From Psychrobacter immobilis (GTDB lineage: Bacteria > Pseudomonadota > Gammaproteobacteria > Pseudomonadales > Moraxellaceae), in the NCBI GenBank assembly GCA_904846145.1, contig CAJGZL010000002.1, positions 1 through 42,228 on the forward strand: a DNA stretch of 42,228 nt, in the 5' to 3' direction. The notes beneath the pieces were generated by a model. It saw only the letters and a list, made by a program, of their open reading frames with translations. It searched no databases and was not told the origin of the DNA. Both the position numbers and the translations under genes were made by a program. How positions within the stretch are numbered: the first letter of the stretch is position 1; each line of letters starts with the position of its first letter. Shown one piece after another: positions 39,791 to 42,228 of the stretch.

Positions 39791-40747
39791 ATGAATAAAG
39801 ACAATAGCAATGAGCAAGACATACACGATCAACTTGTTAACCTAGTGACTTCATTGACTCCGGTCATTGGGGCCTTGCGTGAGCTGATTAAGCGAGCCGA
39901 TGATGCGGTAGCGAGGCGGCTTGAGCGTTCGCTTAGCGGTATTGATAGCAAGGTGAATGAGGTGTCTTCTGCCATTGAAGAATTAGGTAGTAGCGCAAGC
40001 ACGACTTCGCAGGCATTGAGCCAGTATCAAGAACTCGTGTTAAAGCAGCTTCAAGCAGCAGTGACGGCTTTCACTGACAATGAGATGCCGCGTCGTTATG
40101 ATGACAAAATAGCGGGCATCATCACCGATATGAAACAGCAGATTGATACGGCTGTAGAGTCGGTCGTCACTGCTAAAAACGATAGCATAGAGGTACAAAT
40201 CAGTACCATGCAAGGAGTTGCTGATAAACTTAGCGCAAGCGCGGACAATCTAGCCCTATTCACCAATCAGTACCAAGCTGGTCATAAGCAGATTATTGAA
40301 GATATTGAGACCTTTGAGACCACCACCAAAACGCGGATTGAGCAGGTCGAGGGTAGAGCTAGTAAAGACTTGGACAAAATTCATAAGTCCATTGAGACTA
40401 TGAGTATTAAAAGGATTGCAGCCGCTGTCGCAGCGGGTACGATGGTTGTGATAATAAGTTTGGTGGCTCTGGTATTTTGGTATGTGCCAAGCTTTGATGA
40501 GATTGCAGAGATGAAATACCAGCAAGCAGAGCTACAGCGCGGCATCGATGAGCTTGAAACGGGTTGGAAACAGGCCTTTAATAATGCTCAAAGTGCGCAG
40601 TTTATTTTGGCTTGTGATGTTAATAAAGAGCAGCCTGATGCAATCAGCTGGTGCGTTAGAGCAGACAGTAAGAGTGTTTTGAGAGATGAGAGAGGCTTTG
40701 TTTATTATAAAATAGCTGGGGTGCCGCGTGCAAAGCCGACTGAGTAA
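39791..40747 (+). CDS. MobB-like membrane coiled-coil mobilization protein
   Basis: 318 residues from ATG 39791; the longer frame from 39719 overlaps mobA and starts with a basic run unlikely to be native. Coiled coils (about 10-200, e.g. SKVNEVSSAIEELGSSASTT, ADKLSASADNLALFTNQYQA) precede one transmembrane helix (IAAAVAAGTMVVIISLVALV, about 211-231) and a short C-terminal domain with WCVRADSKSVL. It lies 25 bp after mobA. RSF1010 MobB also has a single span and aids coupling to the secretion channel. Assignment is by position and topology. Confidence 0.7.
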   Translation: MNKDNSNEQDIHDQLVNLVTSLTPVIGALRELIKRADDAVARRLERSLSGIDSKVNEVSSAIEELGSSASTTSQALSQYQELVLKQLQAAVTAFTDNEMPRRYDDKIAGIITDMKQQIDTAVESVVTAKNDSIEVQISTMQGVADKLSASADNLALFTNQYQAGHKQIIEDIETFETTTKTRIEQVEGRASKDLDKIHKSIETMSIKRIAAAVAAGTMVVIISLVALVFWYVPSFDEIAEMKYQQAELQRGIDELETGWKQAFNNAQSAQFILACDVNKEQPDAISWCVRADSKSVLRDERGFVYYKIAGVPRAKPTE

Positions 40748-40851
40748 AGACGTATGGCAATAGTGAGCTATATTGCCCAAAAGTGCGTCTTCTGAGACAT
40801 ATAAGACTGAAAAAAGGCTTGTTTGATTGTCGTTATCTTTGTCTATATCAA

Positions 40852-40882
40852 AAAGCCAGATAATGACACTTTATCTGGCTTT
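40852..40882. terminator. Bidirectional terminator between the mob operon and the 40936 gene
   Basis: AAAGCCAGATAA and TTATCTGGCTTT form a perfect 12-bp stem with a 7-base loop. The T run is better on the minus strand (TTTTTGATA), so it mainly ends the leftward 91-residue gene, and may also stop mob transcription. Confidence 0.8.
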
Positions 40883-40935
40883 AAGGGTTATTGTTTCTTG
40901 TTAAACAAGAAGTCTGTAAATATAAGCTAAAGCCA

Positions 40936-41211
40936 TTACGCTGCTTGGTTAGTGTGAGCTGTGACCAACTCTATAAAAGCAGTTTCAAGGGTGCTTAACG
41001 CATAATCGTCAACGATAAGACCGTCATCTAGCTGTCGTTGCACCCAGACATAAACCGCTTCATCATTATAAAGAATGGGGTCAACACCAAGTAAGGTTGC
41101 CAGCTGTACGCCTTGCTGTACTTGTAAGCTGAATAACAGCTGAGAGGCTAACGTTTTAGTCTGTTCACTAAACCATGTGCAGCTGTTGAGCCGCGATAGA
41201 TTGTTATTCAT
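40936..41211 (-). CDS. Hypothetical plasmid protein (91 residues)
   Basis: A soluble helical protein, LNSCTWFSEQTKTLASQLLF, GVQLATLLGVDPILYNDEAV and ALSTLETAFIELVTAHTNQA. No family is recognised. A strong ribosome site (GCAGGAG) and a downstream terminator support it as a real gene. It lies leftward after a small XRE regulator and before the mob operon end, so a backbone role is likely. Confidence 0.65.
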   Translation of the reverse strand: MNNNLSRLNSCTWFSEQTKTLASQLLFSLQVQQGVQLATLLGVDPILYNDEAVYVWVQRQLDDGLIVDDYALSTLETAFIELVTAHTNQAA

Positions 41212-41367
41212 TAGTATTCTCCTGCAGATTACTGTGTGTAAATAATGGATAAAATGACTTACTACAGGTCAAATTATACCTATATTTTAATCTATTGCAA
41301 GAGAAAATGACCTTCTGTAGGTCTTTTTGTGCTTTTGAAGTTTATAATGTCTTATCAAAGAGTGTGT

Positions 41368-41592
41368 TTACTCAGGCGACTCACTGCTGTTCTCATTTAT
41401 GATTTCATATAAATCACCAACATTGATTCTAAGATACGTGCATAAAGACTCGATGACATCTAGGTCAACGCGGGTGGCTTCTTCATGATACATGCGAGTA
41501 ATGGTGCCACGATTGATGCCAGTATCCCTTGCGACATCGGCAATTTTAAGGCGTCTTTCGCCCATGATGGTCGATAAGTGACACTTCACCAT
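41368..41592 (-). CDS. Small XRE-family HTH regulator
   Basis: 74 residues, almost entirely one Cro/CI-type helix-turn-helix: CHLSTIMGERRLKIADVARD, TGINRGTITRMYHEEATRVD, then LDVIESLCTYLRINVGDLYE, the compact YozG/HTH_26 form. GAGG is placed well before ATG. It probably regulates itself, the 91-residue gene downstream (156 bp gap), or the adjacent par region. Confidence 0.9.
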   Translation of the reverse strand: MVKCHLSTIMGERRLKIADVARDTGINRGTITRMYHEEATRVDLDVIESLCTYLRINVGDLYEIINENSSESPE

Positions 41593-41843
41593 AGTGGTTT
41601 CCTCATTAACGATTAGTGGTTTTGATTGGTGAGCGGATTATAACGAATATGAGTGGCTAACGTATTCCTTTTAGTAGCTCAAATTGATATTCAATAGCGG
41701 TAATTTACCTAGTAGTAGGCAGTTTATTATGCTGTCTTTAATGCAGGACGTCTATCATAATGGATAGACGCTAGTTAGAAAAGACGATGCTATTTTGACT
41801 ACGAAGTATTGCTATTAGTAGTGATGTGACGTACATTTTTAGT
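41593..41843. other. Intergenic region between the XRE gene and the parS array
   Basis: About 250 bp without genes. It holds the promoter of the XRE gene. Short inverted pieces (GACGTCTATCATAATGGATAGACG, about 41748-41771, split as GACGTCTATC and GGATAGACG) lie before the octad array and may be a terminator or operator. Confidence 0.4.
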
Positions 41844-41987
41844 TATACTTATATACTTATATACTTATATACTTATATACTTATATACTTATATACTTAT
41901 ATACTTATATACTTATATACTTATATACTTATATACTTATATACTTATATACTTATATACTTATATACTTATATACTTATATACTCA
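41844..41987 (+). repeat. parS-like centromere: 17 perfect octads plus one variant
   Basis: TATACTTA repeats 17 times without error from 41844 to 41979, then a last copy reads TATACTCA. Seen as boxes, ACTT is separated by ATAT every 8 bp, and the last box is exactly ACTC. It ends 25 bp before the parA start. Type Ib partition systems have their centromere here, and ParG of TP228 binds ACTC boxes with 4-bp AT spacers. Each unit also contains a -10-like TATACT, so the array may serve as promoter and operator. Confidence 0.85.
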
Positions 41988-42012
41988 ATGCATGCTACAG
42001 GGATCTGTATTT

Positions 42013-42228
42013 ATGAAGGTAATCGCGGTATTAAATCAAAAAGGTGGCAGCGGCAAGACTACCATCGCAACGCATCTGGCTCGTGGCTTACAGTTGAAAG
42101 GCCATAGTGTTCTGCTAGTAGATAGCGATCAGCAGGGCAGTGCGCGTGACTGGAGAGCAGTTGATGAAGACAATCCGGTACCAGTGATCGGGCTCGACAG
42201 ACCAACACTTGATAAAGATTTAAAAAGC
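42013..42228 (+). CDS. parA: ParA/ParF-type partition ATPase, N-terminal part
   Basis: The first 72 codons, [20 protein letters not shown] onward, with the deviant Walker A box KGGSGKTT (residues 10-17) and the Walker A-proximal [15 protein letters not shown]. The frame is open to the last base and continues at base 1 with VSDKDYVVIDGSPQ, exactly the order in complete ParA proteins. There is no N-terminal HTH, so repression of the operon falls to the RHH partner. AGGGA lies about 8 bp before ATG. Confidence 0.95.
   Translation, partial: MKVIAVLNQKGGSGKTTIATHLARGLQLKGHSVLLVDSDQQGSARDWRAVDEDNPVPVIGLDRPTLDKDLKS

Noticed and set aside
41844..41987. CRISPR-like array
   Set aside because: Units are 8 bp with no spacers; no cas genes. 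The same applies to 4988-5055 and 11785-11819.
41826..42107. 93-residue frame through the octad array (LYTYILIY repeats)
   Set aside because: A tandem 8-bp repeat gives a periodic peptide in all frames; it overlaps the true parA start in another frame and has no ribosome site.
1..42228. tRNA or rRNA genes
   Set aside because: No cloverleaf with GTTCRA-type T-arm or rRNA-like sequence was recognised by eye.

Overview
The window reads as one complete, circular, mobilizable plasmid of about 42.2 kb, cut open inside its partition gene. The ParA reading frame starting at 42013 runs to the last base in phase and continues in phase from base 1. The AT-rich DNA, the codon use and the gene families (Rep_3 iteron replicon, MobA/MobL relaxase, YefM-YoeB, KfrA) suggest a gamma-proteobacterium of the Moraxellaceae, most likely Psychrobacter. 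The host is an inference.

Backbone: a type Ib-like partition module (17 octad repeats at 41844-41987, ParA 42013-423, a ParG-like ribbon-helix-helix protein 427-636); KfrA with its palindromic operator (31252-32127); an IS200/IS605 TnpB element beside a truncated antitoxin (32181-33690); YefM-YoeB and an orphan DinJ/RelB-type antitoxin (33913-34834); the Rep gene with operator, four iterons and an AT-rich stretch (34861-36060); and a mobilization block with a probable oriT (36513-40747). A serine recombinase with a putative res site, a Fic protein and a frameshifted cation-efflux pseudogene lie at 1151-4744.

Cargo: 5673-24844 is almost entirely transcribed leftward and forms a large copper-handling region. 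It holds CopA multicopper oxidase, CopB, a Cu P-type ATPase with three N-terminal metal-binding modules, DUF411, DUF305 and DUF5676 proteins, a membrane-anchored cytochrome c and several small Met-rich envelope proteins. CopRS lies divergently at 25072-27280, and the shared regulatory zone carries CusR/CopR-like boxes. The unusual part is that envelope-maturation genes travel with these: tatABC (CopA has a twin-arginine signal), ccmFGHI (heme ligation to apocytochrome c) and lgt (lipoprotein diacylglyceryl transferase; the DUF411 protein has a lipobox). The plasmid thus appears to carry both the copper-detoxification proteins and part of the export and maturation machinery they need. CcmABCDE is absent and would have to come from the host.

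The strongest new leads are this copper-plus-maturation package and two 8-bp arrays. One lies upstream of parA (ACTT boxes). The other is about 7.2 kb away around the circle (nine ACTC boxes read on the minus strand, 4988-5055). Both have the tetramer-plus-4-bp-spacer layout known from TP228 ParG binding sites, suggesting two partition sites on one plasmid. A 1.3 kb hairpin-rich block without genes (29963-31251) remains unexplained.
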